A stretch of 64,000 nucleotides of DNA from assembly GCF_040580765.1 (NCBI RefSeq), contig NZ_CP158687.1:3217785-3281784 (forward strand), given 5' to 3'. The notes under the pieces were generated by a model that searched no databases, was not told the origin of the DNA, and saw nothing but the letters and a program-made list of their open reading frames with translations. This document shows positions 9,905 through 17,914 of the stretch, piece after piece. Positions within the stretch are counted from its first letter, which is position 1. Every line of letters starts with the position of its first letter. The position numbers and the translations under genes are program-made. Origin of the DNA: Lentibacter algarum (GTDB lineage: Bacteria; Pseudomonadota; Alphaproteobacteria; Rhodobacterales; Rhodobacteraceae).

Positions 9905-10055
9905 TCACAAACGATGTTCCTACTCTCCTCCCTCTGTAGTGCATCGCAACTAAAAGCTCTCTACGCGGCACTCCTCCTCCCGTCGCGTGGAGCGCGCTAA
10001 TAAAGTCCAACAGGGTATGGCCGGATGTGTGCGCATCCGGCCATTTCTTTGGTTT
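9905..10055 (+). ncRNA. candidate CCUCCUCCC-motif small RNA (CcsR/cuckoo-like)
   Basis: There is no convincing ORF here, but three hairpins follow one another. The first, 9912-9946, pairs CGATG/CATCG and CTAC/GTAG around a loop holding CTCCTCCC (9925-9932). The second, 9959-9992, has a 9-bp stem (one G-U) around a loop holding exactly CCTCCTCCC (9973-9981). The third is the terminator at 10017-10044. Tandem hairpins exposing an anti-Shine-Dalgarno-like CCUCCUCCC loop are the mark of the CcsR/'cuckoo' RNAs of Rhodobacterales and other alphaproteobacteria. No DUF1127 gene, their usual partner, is seen here. The 5' end is a guess. Confidence 0.65.
10017..10055 (+). terminator. Rho-independent-type terminator of the small RNA
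   Basis: An 11-bp perfect stem (ATGGCCGGATG / CATCCGGCCAT) with a six-base loop, followed by a T-rich tail (TTCTTTGGTTTGTTT). It points away from the two CU-loop hairpins and closes the candidate small RNA. Confidence 0.75.
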
Positions 10056-10153
10056 GTTTATTAAATTCAAACCAATAGCCCTTCTTATGCCATAAACGGG
10101 CATTATGGCTGCTTGGGCCCGTTGTCTTATGTGTTGTTGTGTTGAGCCTGCTT

Positions 10154-11386
10154 ATGAAAATCCTCTTTATCCACCAGAATTTCCCTGGCCAGTTCAAACA
10201 TTTGGCGCCCGCTCTCGCCAAACACGGCCACGACACTGTCGCGCTCACCCTACGTGTGGAAAAGCCAACCAAATGGAATGGCGTGCGCGTGCTGCCCTAC
10301 AAGCTCAAGCCCCGCGCCGCACAAAACACACATCCTTGGCTGGTTGATTTTGATACGAAAGTCACTCGCGCCGAGGCCTGCTATCACGCTGCCGTGCAGC
10401 TGCGAGAGCAGGGCTTCACGCCCGATCTGATCATCGCGCACCCTGGCTGGGGCGAGTCGCTCTTTCTCAAAGATGTCTGGCCCAAAGCCAAAATGGCGAT
10501 CTACTGCGAGCTATATCACAAAGCCGAATACCCCCACACTGGCTTTGATAAAGAGTTTCAGCCCGAGATACGCGCCACAGAGGCCATGCGCCTGCGCCTC
10601 AAGAACGTAAACAACCACGAACACTTCGATATCGCAGATGCGGGCATTAGCCCGACTGCCTTTCAGGCCGATACATTTCCGCCCGAGTTCCGCGACAAGA
10701 TTACAGTTTGCCACGATGGCATCCATACAGATGTGCTCACGCCCGACTCAGCCGCGCGTCTGACCCTGCCCACAGGCGAAACAGTCACCCGCAAAGACGA
10801 GCTCATCACTTTCGTAAATCGCAACCTAGAGCCATACCGAGGCTATCATGTCTTTATGCGTGCTTTGCCCCGCCTCCTCAAAGAGCGGCCAAACGCGCGC
10901 GTGCTCATCGTCGGTGGCGAAGATGTCAGCTATGGCGCCCGCCCGCCCAAAGGCCAGACATGGAAACAAATCTTCATTGATGAGGTGCGTGGCCAAATTC
11001 CTGATCAAGACTGGGCTCGCGTCCACTTTCTCGGGCGCATTCCATATGATCAGTTCCAATCGCTTCTCAAAGTCAGCCGCGTGCACGTCTGCCTGACATA
11101 CCCCTTCGTGCTTAGCTGGTCCCTTTTCGAGACAATGAGCGTCGAAGGCGCAATCGTCGCCAGTAAAACCGCCCCCGTAGAAGAAGCAATCATCCACGGG
11201 CAAAACGGCAGACTTGTCGACTTCTTTGACAAAGACGCACTTGTTGAGGAGGTCACCGGCCTGCTCGACAACGCGTCAGAGCGCGAAGAGCTTGGCCGCG
11301 CAGCGCGCAAGCTGATCGTGAACAACTACGATCTCTCGAGCATTTGCTTGCCAAAACAGCTCAGCTGGGTTGAAAGTTTGGTCTAG
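10154..11386 (+). CDS. GT4-type glycosyltransferase
   Basis: A ~410-residue cytosolic glycosyltransferase with two Rossmann-like halves. The N-terminus is MKILFIHQNFPGQFKHLAP, and the C-terminal half has the family's nucleotide-sugar region (RNLEPYRGYHVFMRALP, LIVGGEDVSYG, ETMSVEGAIVAS, GQNGRLVDFFD). The open frame allows a GTG start five codons earlier, but the ATG at 10154 matches the usual N-terminus. It probably transfers a sugar to a surface polysaccharide or glycoconjugate; donor and acceptor are unknown. It is alone between the small RNA and the DUF3576-like gene. Confidence 0.85.
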   Translation: MKILFIHQNFPGQFKHLAPALAKHGHDTVALTLRVEKPTKWNGVRVLPYKLKPRAAQNTHPWLVDFDTKVTRAEACYHAAVQLREQGFTPDLIIAHPGWGESLFLKDVWPKAKMAIYCELYHKAEYPHTGFDKEFQPEIRATEAMRLRLKNVNNHEHFDIADAGISPTAFQADTFPPEFRDKITVCHDGIHTDVLTPDSAARLTLPTGETVTRKDELITFVNRNLEPYRGYHVFMRALPRLLKERPNARVLIVGGEDVSYGARPPKGQTWKQIFIDEVRGQIPDQDWARVHFLGRIPYDQFQSLLKVSRVHVCLTYPFVLSWSLFETMSVEGAIVASKTAPVEEAIIHGQNGRLVDFFDKDALVEEVTGLLDNASEREELGRAARKLIVNNYDLSSICLPKQLSWVESLV

Positions 11387-11395
11387 TCAAAAGCC

Positions 11396-11908
11396 TTAGA
11401 GCTTCCCGTCAGCAATCCGCATCTGACGCGCACGGTTAAGAATGGCATCTTCCACAGCACGCTGCGTGCCCGCCGCCACAGGGCCACCACGGCCCGCAAG
11501 CGCCACATTAAGCGAACGCGCATCCAAAGCGGGGTCTTGTATATAGACAGTCGCACGATACGCCTTGCCGCCGCCTGGAGGCGTACCGTACCCAAAGACA
11601 ATCACGCCACTAAACGGATCAACTGACTGCACAGGCATAAAGCTCAGCACATCCAGCGAGGCCGCCCAAAGGTAGCGGTTTACCTGTACATTGGCTTCAT
11701 TGTTCTTTTTGCCGAAGGCGTCCCAGATGGTTTGCCCATCGCCCGTTTCAATACCCGCAGCCGAAGGTTGGCTTGCAGGTGCTGTTGGGTCGCGCTCTTG
11801 CGTTGCCGCAGGGCTGATCCGTCCGAAAAGACCGCTGCCGCCTCCACAAGCGCTCAGCGACACGAGAGCAAACAAGATTGCGACAGACTTGAGGACACGA
11901 CTTGGCAT
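11396..11908 (-). CDS. DUF3576-like lipoprotein
   Basis: A 170-residue lipoprotein. The start chosen (ATG 11908) gives MPSRVLKSVAILFALVSLSAC with a lipobox; the longer open frame adds an unlikely N-terminus. The mature part has WDAFGKKNNEANVQVNRYLW, as in DUF3576 proteins, which commonly lie upstream of leuS-lptE in alphaproteobacteria. Its role in the envelope is unknown. Here it is separated from leuS by the glycosyltransferase and the small RNA. Confidence 0.75.
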   Translation of the reverse strand: MPSRVLKSVAILFALVSLSACGGGSGLFGRISPAATQERDPTAPASQPSAAGIETGDGQTIWDAFGKKNNEANVQVNRYLWAASLDVLSFMPVQSVDPFSGVIVFGYGTPPGGGKAYRATVYIQDPALDARSLNVALAGRGGPVAAGTQRAVEDAILNRARQMRIADGKL

Positions 11909-12209
11909 GGGACGAATTCCGCTCGTTAATTGCCCTTCCGTCCTACCCAAGCGCCACGCTCTGAGCAAGCCCTTATGGCAGCTTCCTATATATACAGCCA
12001 TTTTTACGCCATTTTGCGCCTTAATCATGAACGCGCCCTGCGCTCTGCCCCCGGATTTCACACTGTGACATCTGTGCATCAGCTTTTTCACCTTTCAGAA
12101 ACCCCGATCCAGCGCGCTTGCAATGAGACCCCGTTTGGAGCGAAACACCTTTCATACCCAATGCGGATTCCCCGCTTGGGCCTATGACATGAAAACCGAG
12201 GGAAAAATC
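11909..12209 (+). promoter_or_regulatory. upstream region of the first porin; probably the only promoter of the array
   Basis: A 301-base gap between the divergent DUF3576-like gene and porin 1. It must hold the porin promoter, because porin copies 2 and 3 lack this sequence altogether. I could not fix -35/-10 boxes by eye. It ends in a good ribosome-binding site, GAGGG at 12198-12202, seven bases before the ATG at 12210. Confidence 0.45.
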
Positions 12210-13349
12210 ATGAAAAAGATTCTTTTCGCTACTACAGCGCTAGTCGCAACTGCATCAGTCGCAGCTGCAGACGTAACATTCACAGGTATGGGCCGTTTCG
12301 GTGTTAAATCTGTATCAACAGACGCCGTTGCTGCTGTTGCTGGTAAGATGACCACAACTGCTCAATCAACTGCAGCCGCTGCTGTAGGTGCAGACGGTAC
12401 AATTACTGCTGGTGCAGTGACTGCAGCTGTTGTTGGTACGACTGCGGCGACGGACGCTGAAAAGCTTTCAGCGGTAAATGCTGTTGCTGCGGCTAGAGTA
12501 GCGCTTCAAAACAACACGACTGCCACAGCTGTTGCTATCGCAGATCTGGAAGCTGATCTTGCCGATGCAGAAGCAAATCTTGCTGCGATCTCAGACACAG
12601 CCGCTGTTGCGAAGAAAACAACAACAGACATCACATCACGTATGCAGATTGACGTTAAAGCTTCTGTTGAGCTCGACAGCGGCATCACACTCGGCGCAGC
12701 TACACGCTTCCGTTCAACCGATGGCGCTGCAGGTGTTGGCTTCAACGCACCGACATTTACAATGTCGACAGGTGGTCTGACACTCGTTGTTGGTAACAAC
12801 TACGGTCAAATGTATCACGGTAACATGAGTGTAAACAACGTTGGTTTGACTGGTCTTGGCTTTGAAGCAGATGTGTTCACTGGCTTTGATGAGTACTCAT
12901 CAAACGGTACAGGTCCACAGGGCGCAGACGTGAACTACTCAATGGGTAACCTTTCAATGGGTGTTTCACACGCAAAAGGTTCAGGAAGCACACAAGCTTC
13001 TGTTTCATACTCAGCAGATGCACTGTCATTCGGCGCTTCTATGCAAGACGGTAAAGCAAAAGCAGATGACTTCTCTTCTGTAGGTGTTGGCTATGCTTTC
13101 GCAGGCGGTAGCGTGAACCTTGCTTACGGCGACAACAACGGCACCAAAACAACTGTACTTGGTGGTACTTACAGCGTTGCAGCAGCAACATCTGTAACAG
13201 CGTTTGTTAAAGACACAAACACAGCTGGTGTTAAGAACGTATACGGCGTTGGTGTTTCGCACGACCTCGGCGGCGCGTCACTCAAAGCTGGTTATGTTGA
13301 TAACGCAGCTGGTTCAGTTGCCGACTTCGGTATCGTGTTCAACTTCTAA
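12210..13349 (+). CDS. outer-membrane porin, array copy 1 (expressed position)
   Basis: A 379-residue general porin of the Rhodobacter type forming an outer-membrane beta-barrel. The signal peptide MKKILFATTALVATASVAAA is cleaved before DVTF, and the protein ends in the barrel-assembly Phe (IVFNF). It is the only copy with a proper RBS and start codon. Residues ~39-134 are an Ala/Thr-rich insert that differs completely between copies; the rest is strongly conserved. The segment 12220-12281, codons 4-24, is the shared 62-bp repeat where I think recombination occurs. The open frame extends upstream of 12210, but the RBS and signal peptide fix this start. Confidence 0.95.
   Translation: MKKILFATTALVATASVAAADVTFTGMGRFGVKSVSTDAVAAVAGKMTTTAQSTAAAAVGADGTITAGAVTAAVVGTTAATDAEKLSAVNAVAAARVALQNNTTATAVAIADLEADLADAEANLAAISDTAAVAKKTTTDITSRMQIDVKASVELDSGITLGAATRFRSTDGAAGVGFNAPTFTMSTGGLTLVVGNNYGQMYHGNMSVNNVGLTGLGFEADVFTGFDEYSSNGTGPQGADVNYSMGNLSMGVSHAKGSGSTQASVSYSADALSFGASMQDGKAKADDFSSVGVGYAFAGGSVNLAYGDNNGTKTTVLGGTYSVAAATSVTAFVKDTNTAGVKNVYGVGVSHDLGGASLKAGYVDNAAGSVADFGIVFNF
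12220..12281 (+). repeat. porin-array repeat, copy 1 (proposed left attachment site)
   Basis: A 62-bp stretch inside the signal-peptide coding region, identical base for base to 18917-18978; 59 bp of it (12223-12281) also match 25941-25999. The three sequences are unrelated immediately to the left and diverge to the right. Within it, two near-identical 13-mers AGTCGCAACTGCA / AGTCGCAGCTGCA lie 15 bp apart. An imperfect inverted repeat is centred on GCATC (12252-12256), a possible strand-exchange region. The att role is inferred. Confidence 0.75.
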
Positions 13350-13373
13350 TCCACTGGGGATTTGGAGTATCGG

Positions 13374-13400
13374 AAAGAGCGGGCTTCGGCTCGCTCTTTT
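13374..13400 (+). terminator. terminator of porin 1
   Basis: An 11-bp stem with TTCG loop (AAAGAGCGGGC / GCTCGCTCTTT, one G-U pair), 25 bases after the stop. The same hairpin follows porins 2 and 3, so each porin body moves with its own terminator. Confidence 0.9.
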
Positions 13401-13549
13401 CACGTTTGGGGGTATTTGCTTCGTCTGCTGTGAAGCAATTCCCCTACAGTGATCTTTCCTAAGGTATTGATTTGCGGCGATTTTGTTTGCTGACCTCTCA
13501 AACTCCCGTAAATTCAGACGTTTCGCAATATTCTGCAAGGAAACGTCCG

Positions 13550-14548
13550 ATGAGATTAAGCAACTGGTTCAAAAACACGCTGACAGACACACGAGAACAG
13601 AGTGCAACGCTTACACTCAACGAGTTCTTCTACTCTGAGTATTACCCTCACATTCTGACACGCAAAGAAAAGCCCCAGTATGATGAGGGCATTTTCCGCA
13701 ATCACTTTCATAAGACACTTGGCACCAAAACGTTTGAGAGCTTGAATAAAAAGACCTTAGAGCAATGGCTGCAAAACCAGCTGAGCACGGGCATCAAGAA
13801 GACAACGATCAACAAACATATTTGTCTGATCAATAAGATTCTCAAAACAGCGTCTGAATGGGGTCAGTTTGAGGGCTTCAATTCTGTTGTTCATAACTTG
13901 AATCCTCTTCGAACAGGACAACTGACACAGCGCTTCTTGTCAGAAGAAGAGATTGCTGTCGTGTTGGAGCTTTGCTCACACAGCAAACATCCGTTCCTCA
14001 AGTATTTTGTGGAGCTGCTTTTGCTCACTGGAGCAAGAAGTGGTGAAGCATCTAACGCTCTCTGGCGAGATATTGATTTTACCAATGCGATCTGGACAGT
14101 TCCAAAGAGCAAGAGCGGTAAGACACGTTTTATCTATCTGAATGAACCTGCGCTTGAGCTGTTTGTTTCCATACAGAAACAAGCTGCCAACATCGGCTTA
14201 TCAACGTCTACAAGCTGTCCTGTGTTTACCAATCCGCATACGCAGAAGCCGTATAAGGGCTTTCATCTAGCTTGGTATGAAGTCAGAAAAGCTGCTGGAC
14301 TGGATGACGTCAGAATACACGACTTACGTCACACATATGCCAGTCTTTTGGTAAACAAAGGCGTCAGCTTGTATGAAGTCCAGCAACTGCTTGGACATTC
14401 CTCACCACAGATGACACAGCGCTATGCACATTTTGCAAATAAAACACTGCTCACGCGATCTGGAATTGTGGGCGATTTGATTGTCAGCGCAAAGCGAACA
14501 GCCGTGCAGAGTGCGCATTCTAAAGAAGCTCAACCACTTGCTGTTTAG
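13550..14548 (+). CDS. tyrosine recombinase/integrase, long form (element A)
   Basis: A ~332-residue integrase with an N-terminal SAM-like/core-binding domain (LNKKTLEQWLQNQLSTGIKK..INKHICLINKIL) and the catalytic domain. Catalytic residues are visible: Arg in LTGARSGEA, Lys in PKSKSGKTR, HxxR in HDLRHTYASLL, His in LLGHSSPQ and Tyr in QRYAHF. The start at 13550 has AAGGA (13537-13541) at good spacing; the open frame continues to 13472. It is about 200 bp downstream of porin 1 and clearly homologous to the long recombinase of element B. I infer it catalyses element integration at the porin repeat. Confidence 0.9.
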   Translation: MRLSNWFKNTLTDTREQSATLTLNEFFYSEYYPHILTRKEKPQYDEGIFRNHFHKTLGTKTFESLNKKTLEQWLQNQLSTGIKKTTINKHICLINKILKTASEWGQFEGFNSVVHNLNPLRTGQLTQRFLSEEEIAVVLELCSHSKHPFLKYFVELLLLTGARSGEASNALWRDIDFTNAIWTVPKSKSGKTRFIYLNEPALELFVSIQKQAANIGLSTSTSCPVFTNPHTQKPYKGFHLAWYEVRKAAGLDDVRIHDLRHTYASLLVNKGVSLYEVQQLLGHSSPQMTQRYAHFANKTLLTRSGIVGDLIVSAKRTAVQSAHSKEAQPLAV

Positions 14549-15119
14549 CTTGTTTGTTTTCTTCAATGTATCTTTGAGTAACAGCGAGTGACGAATGCCC
14601 TGCGAGAGCCTGAACATCCCGAAGCGATCCACCAACGCTGCTGATCTTTCTGGCTGCGTTGGTGATAAATGTTCGACGCCCAGAGTGTGACGAGCAGCCA
14701 ATCAGCCCGACATCAGCATACCAAGCTGCAAACATATTCACGATCGCTTGCGCTTGCGTTCTTGCTGAGCGCTCAGTCGTGATCACGTGACTTGATGCGA
14801 TGTGAAAGCCGCGTTGCTTTGCCGCTTCTTGCAACCAGTCCTGAAGTTTGAGACGCAATTGCATATTGATCGGTATAATCCGTCCAGATCGTCCTTTTGA
14901 TGCAACGTCCGTCAGACGAATGCTGTCAGCAATCTCGCCATCAGCATCTGTGAGCATCGCCCACTTCAGCCCTGCTATCTCTTTCGCGCGAAGCCCTGCA
15001 CGCACCGAGAGCAGAACCACAATCTCATTGCGCTGAGCGTGCCGCAGAGTGCCAACATACCAGAGCAGTTGATCGATTTGTTTCTTGTTGAGTGTCTTTG
15101 CTTGTTTTCTCAGTGACAT
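14520..15119 (-). CDS. short tyrosine recombinase, catalytic domain only (element A)
   Basis: 199 residues, about the size of a bare catalytic domain. It has Arg in GLRAKEIAGL, HxxR in HSGRRTFI, His in LAGHSSLA and Tyr in TQRYIE, so it should be active, but there is no core-binding domain. It converges on the long recombinase and overlaps its 3' end by 29 bases. Element B has a matching short form, so the long/short pairing is a constant feature. It could be a partner in heteromeric recombination, a directionality subunit, or a FimB/E-like switch enzyme. Confidence 0.88.
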   Translation of the reverse strand: MSLRKQAKTLNKKQIDQLLWYVGTLRHAQRNEIVVLLSVRAGLRAKEIAGLKWAMLTDADGEIADSIRLTDVASKGRSGRIIPINMQLRLKLQDWLQEAAKQRGFHIASSHVITTERSARTQAQAIVNMFAAWYADVGLIGCSSHSGRRTFITNAARKISSVGGSLRDVQALAGHSSLAVTQRYIEENKQAKQQVVELL

Positions 15120-15265
15120 AGCGAACCTGTTATATTTTCAGTGGTTTTTACCTAAAAATACTGACTGGAAAGCCAATGATTGCAACCACATTAAAAGTCC
15201 TGAGTCCTGTCAGACACTTACAGAGACTGATGTTGAAATGTGTATTTGCTACTGAGTTGAAATCT

Positions 15266-16006
15266 TCAGTATTTGCCTGGAAACACGCCGACTGCCGCGT
15301 TGTTCGCGAGATTACGCGCCTTCTTCAGATACCGCATAAACTGGCGCTGCTCATCGCTGTTTGTCGTGTTTGAGCCTGCGAGTATCTCTTCAGCAAACGT
15401 CCGAACTGCGAATGGAAACATCGGGCGTGCAAGCTTGTAGTTGCGTTCCCGTATCATATCATCTCGTTGTTTCGCCCAAGTATAGAATTCAACCGCTGAG
15501 CTCTTCACACGATCTTTCTTGTCCAGATCGGCGTTGTCTAGCCAGATGCAATATAGACGCTGCAGAAAGCTTGCATTCTCTAAGTATTTGAGGAATGCCT
15601 TTTCATATCCTTCTGACAGCCTGAACTTGCCCTGCGCGATAGTTTCCAACTTCGTTCCAGCCTGATGTTGATCCAGCAGCTGCTGAACATCTTTCATCGT
15701 CTCTCGGGGATCTTTGCTGAGCGGTAAACGCACAACGATCGCTTGGTCGTCATTCACGATGCTGTCGTTTCCATCCAGAACGCGCACTGTAGAATCGACC
15801 GCAAACAGCGTTCGCCAATTTGCGCCAGACCACCACTCGCTGAACGACTGCTCCCAGAAGTTTCCCCAGTCTGAATAGAAGTCGTAGTCCACGTTGATTT
15901 CTGAATCTCTGTGCGCTGCTTTTATGAACTCAAACCACAGCCTGTATGGTTCAACTTGCCTTGCTGGCAGATAGAATGTCCCGTCTCCTGACCACTTTTC
16001 GCTCAT
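15266..16006 (-). CDS. uncharacterised protein of element A (Trp-rich N-terminus)
   Basis: A 246-residue soluble protein that I do not recognise. The N-terminal third is rich in aromatic and acidic residues (FYLPARQVEPYRLWFEFIK, INVDYDFYSDWGNFWEQ, SEWWSGANWRTLFAV), the rest is charged and helical, and there is no signal peptide. Two adjacent ATGs (16009, 16006) follow GGAG; spacing favours the second. A palindrome TTTCCATATGGAAA (16017-16030) lies directly upstream. It is transcribed away from the 305-residue gene at 16178. Confidence 0.65.
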   Translation of the reverse strand: MSEKWSGDGTFYLPARQVEPYRLWFEFIKAAHRDSEINVDYDFYSDWGNFWEQSFSEWWSGANWRTLFAVDSTVRVLDGNDSIVNDDQAIVVRLPLSKDPRETMKDVQQLLDQHQAGTKLETIAQGKFRLSEGYEKAFLKYLENASFLQRLYCIWLDNADLDKKDRVKSSAVEFYTWAKQRDDMIRERNYKLARPMFPFAVRTFAEEILAGSNTTNSDEQRQFMRYLKKARNLANNAAVGVFPGKY

Positions 16007-16016
16007 CATAACTCCG

Positions 16017-16030
16017 TTTCCATATGGAAA
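16017..16030. promoter_or_regulatory. palindrome, likely operator or ParB/parS-like site
   Basis: A perfect 14-bp palindrome TTTCCATATGGAAA, eleven bases before the start of the 15266-16006 gene. An extended 18-bp version recurs at 17206-17223, so the pair flanks the 305-residue gene. Confidence 0.5.
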
Positions 16031-16177
16031 TGAACAGGACCACCCAGCCCACTCAGGCACTCGTCTTGTCCTAAACTGAGGGCAGTTTTTCAGCTATATT
16101 AGTCTTGTCAGTGAGGGAAACAACGAAGCGTTTCAGACACTGACGAAATTTCCCATCAAACAGAAAGAGATACTATT

Positions 16178-17095
16178 ATGACAAACAACATTATTGAACT
16201 TAACAACTCACTTGTAATGTCCAACGAGGCTACTGCCATCGCGAGTTATGTCGCGCAGATCAAAGCCCAAATCACTGTTTCAGCGAGTGCTTGGACTGAG
16301 ATTGCGCGTCTACTCGCGTCAGCTGCTGATGAGTTCGGACTGAAATCTGATCTGATGCGAGCACTGCTGAAGCAAACTAATTTTTCAAACAGTAAAGCTG
16401 TGAAGCTGATTGCGATCGCGAACTCAAAGCGTCTCAATGAGCATAAGACTACTTTCAAGCTAGTTGCAGCTTGGACTGTTCAATACGCGATCACAACACT
16501 TGAAGATGATGAGTTTGAGCGCCTGCTGAGCAATGTCGATGAAGAGACCGTGATCACACAATCAATTGTGGATGCTGCAAAGACCAAAAAAGCTGTTGAA
16601 GTAGATGACTATCAGACTGTGTTCTCAATTAAGATTTCAGCGTCTGCTTTGAAAGCTGGAGCGTTTGATGATTACGAGGAGCTTCAAGATGCAGTGCAAA
16701 ATATTCAGGATACAATCAAGTTTGTTCGAGTTGATGAAACCAAAGTCCAAGAAAACGACGCAGCTCGTTTTATGAGAGAAGTTCATAACAAATTCACATC
16801 GTTGGCTACCAAACTCGTGAATGAAGAGATGAAGCAGTATCGCCAAAAGTCCGACTTCAAAAAGTTTGGTCGCTACGGTTCTGAGGATAAAGAAGGTATG
16901 TCAATCTTGAAAAGTGAAAGTCGTTTCCTCGAAGCACTTCAGGCGATGGGGGCTGAAGATAAGTTTGACCAACAAGAACTTTATACAGAAGCGCAGAGCT
17001 TGGTGTTCGCTGCTCGTGAAAAGAAATACTCCCAGAAACTGAAGGCGATCTCTGCCTTTGCGTTCGCAAACACCGATATGCGCACAGCCGCCTAA
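16178..17095 (+). CDS. uncharacterised helical protein of element A, possible DNA-binding
   Basis: 305 residues, almost entirely predicted helix, no signal peptide or membrane segment. Residues ~35-110 (SASAWTEIARLLASAADEF, LKQTNFSNSKAVKLIAIAN, LEDDEFERLL) look like a helix-turn-helix-bearing region of the DUF3102/ParB-like sort, but the match is weak. It is flanked on both sides by copies of the palindrome GTTTCCATATGGAAAC-like, which would fit a protein that binds them. It ends in a strong terminator at 17131. Function not assigned. Confidence 0.65.
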   Translation: MTNNIIELNNSLVMSNEATAIASYVAQIKAQITVSASAWTEIARLLASAADEFGLKSDLMRALLKQTNFSNSKAVKLIAIANSKRLNEHKTTFKLVAAWTVQYAITTLEDDEFERLLSNVDEETVITQSIVDAAKTKKAVEVDDYQTVFSIKISASALKAGAFDDYEELQDAVQNIQDTIKFVRVDETKVQENDAARFMREVHNKFTSLATKLVNEEMKQYRQKSDFKKFGRYGSEDKEGMSILKSESRFLEALQAMGAEDKFDQQELYTEAQSLVFAAREKKYSQKLKAISAFAFANTDMRTAA

Positions 17096-17130
17096 CAAGC
17101 ATTTATGGTTACAATTTTCTTGAGCGTTCG

Positions 17131-17160
17131 AAGCACTGTGTTTTTCGCAGTGCTTTTTTT
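17131..17160 (+). terminator. terminator of the 305-residue gene
   Basis: An 8-bp stem AAGCACTG / CAGTGCTT with a nine-base loop and a run of T's, 36 bases after the stop codon. Confidence 0.85.
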
Positions 17161-17205
17161 TGATCTAAATAGCTCAGCAAGTATTGAACGAACACAACTA
17201 GCACT

Positions 17206-17223
17206 CGTTTCCATATGGAAACG
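17206..17223. promoter_or_regulatory. 18-bp perfect palindrome (second copy)
   Basis: CGTTTCCATATGGAAACG lies between two converging genes, where an ordinary operator is not expected. The shape (GTTTC..GAAAC halves) is reminiscent of parS, but the centre differs. It shares its inner 14 bp with 16017-16030. Confidence 0.5.
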
Positions 17224-17227
17224 CTAT

Positions 17228-17533
17228 TCAACGTCTGCTGCGTGTCTTCGCTGTGAGCGTATGCCCAGCAACATCTACGGCAACACCTGAGCCAATCTGC
17301 TCGCGTTGCTGAACAAGACCATCAAGCAGTGCGTCCAGTGCTCCCTCTATTCTTGCCAGACGTTGTTCAACGCTCACATCACGACCACCGTCACGCAAAC
17401 GCTGCTGCGCAATCTTGTAAGCCTGAACTGCTGCATCGCCTTCTCTGCGTGACTTCATTCCATAAGCTGCAACTGCGCCAGCACGCACAAACTTCTCGTC
17501 CAATTCCACCTGGAATGACTGAAACGACTTCAT
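17228..17533 (-). CDS. small uncharacterised protein (fourth gene of RHH operon)
   Basis: A 101-residue, charged, largely helical protein (GMKSRREGDAAVQAYKIAQQ, QRLARIEGALDALLDGLVQQ). Its ATG overlaps the stop of the preceding 54-residue gene by one base (TGATG), a sign of coupled translation. I cannot assign a family. Confidence 0.6.
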   Translation of the reverse strand: MKSFQSFQVELDEKFVRAGAVAAYGMKSRREGDAAVQAYKIAQQRLRDGGRDVSVEQRLARIEGALDALLDGLVQQREQIGSGVAVDVAGHTLTAKTRSRR

Positions 17534-17697
17534 CAGAAGACACCGAGTCCAACTTCAACCAGTCCATCATCAGCAACATAGAAGTTGTGTGAATGCTTCT
17601 TCAGTTGGTCGTCAATCGCTGCCAGTTGCTGCTGTAGTTTCCATCGCTGCTCAGCCAGCATCGTGACAATCTCGTGTTCAATTTCAATATCGCTCAT
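17533..17697 (-). CDS. very small protein, 54 residues (third gene of RHH operon)
   Basis: It reads MSDIEIEHEIVTMLAEQRWK and then a Gln-rich helix (LQQQLAAIDDQLKKH), suggesting a short coiled coil. A good RBS (AGAGGA) precedes the ATG, and its stop overlaps the next start. This operon position supports it being real despite its size. Confidence 0.55.
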   Translation of the reverse strand: MSDIEIEHEIVTMLAEQRWKLQQQLAAIDDQLKKHSHNFYVADDGLVEVGLGVF

Positions 17698-17734
17698 TTA
17701 CTCGTTCCTCTTAGTGATCGTTTGCTCTGCATTG

Positions 17735-17914
17735 TCAGTGATCCTTGATGAACAAGACAGAGAACGATCCGTTTCTGAGCATTGCATCAAACTCTTTCTG
17801 AACGCTGGCTTTGTCGTCACGCGACAAGACATCAACAGAAGCAATCTTTGGTGACTTCAACGACTGCACAAATCTCAACAACTGCTGCTTCGTCTTTGGA
17901 CTTTGCACAATCAT
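17735..17914 (-). CDS. very small protein, 59 residues (second gene of RHH operon)
   Basis: It starts in a four-base overlap (ATGA) with the stop of the ribbon-helix-helix gene and reads MIVQSPKTKQQLLRFVQSLK, ending FSVLFIKDH. The coupled start supports it as a gene. It could be a partner or toxin paired with the RHH protein, but no family is recognised. Confidence 0.55.
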   Translation of the reverse strand: MIVQSPKTKQQLLRFVQSLKSPKIASVDVLSRDDKASVQKEFDAMLRNGSFSVLFIKDH

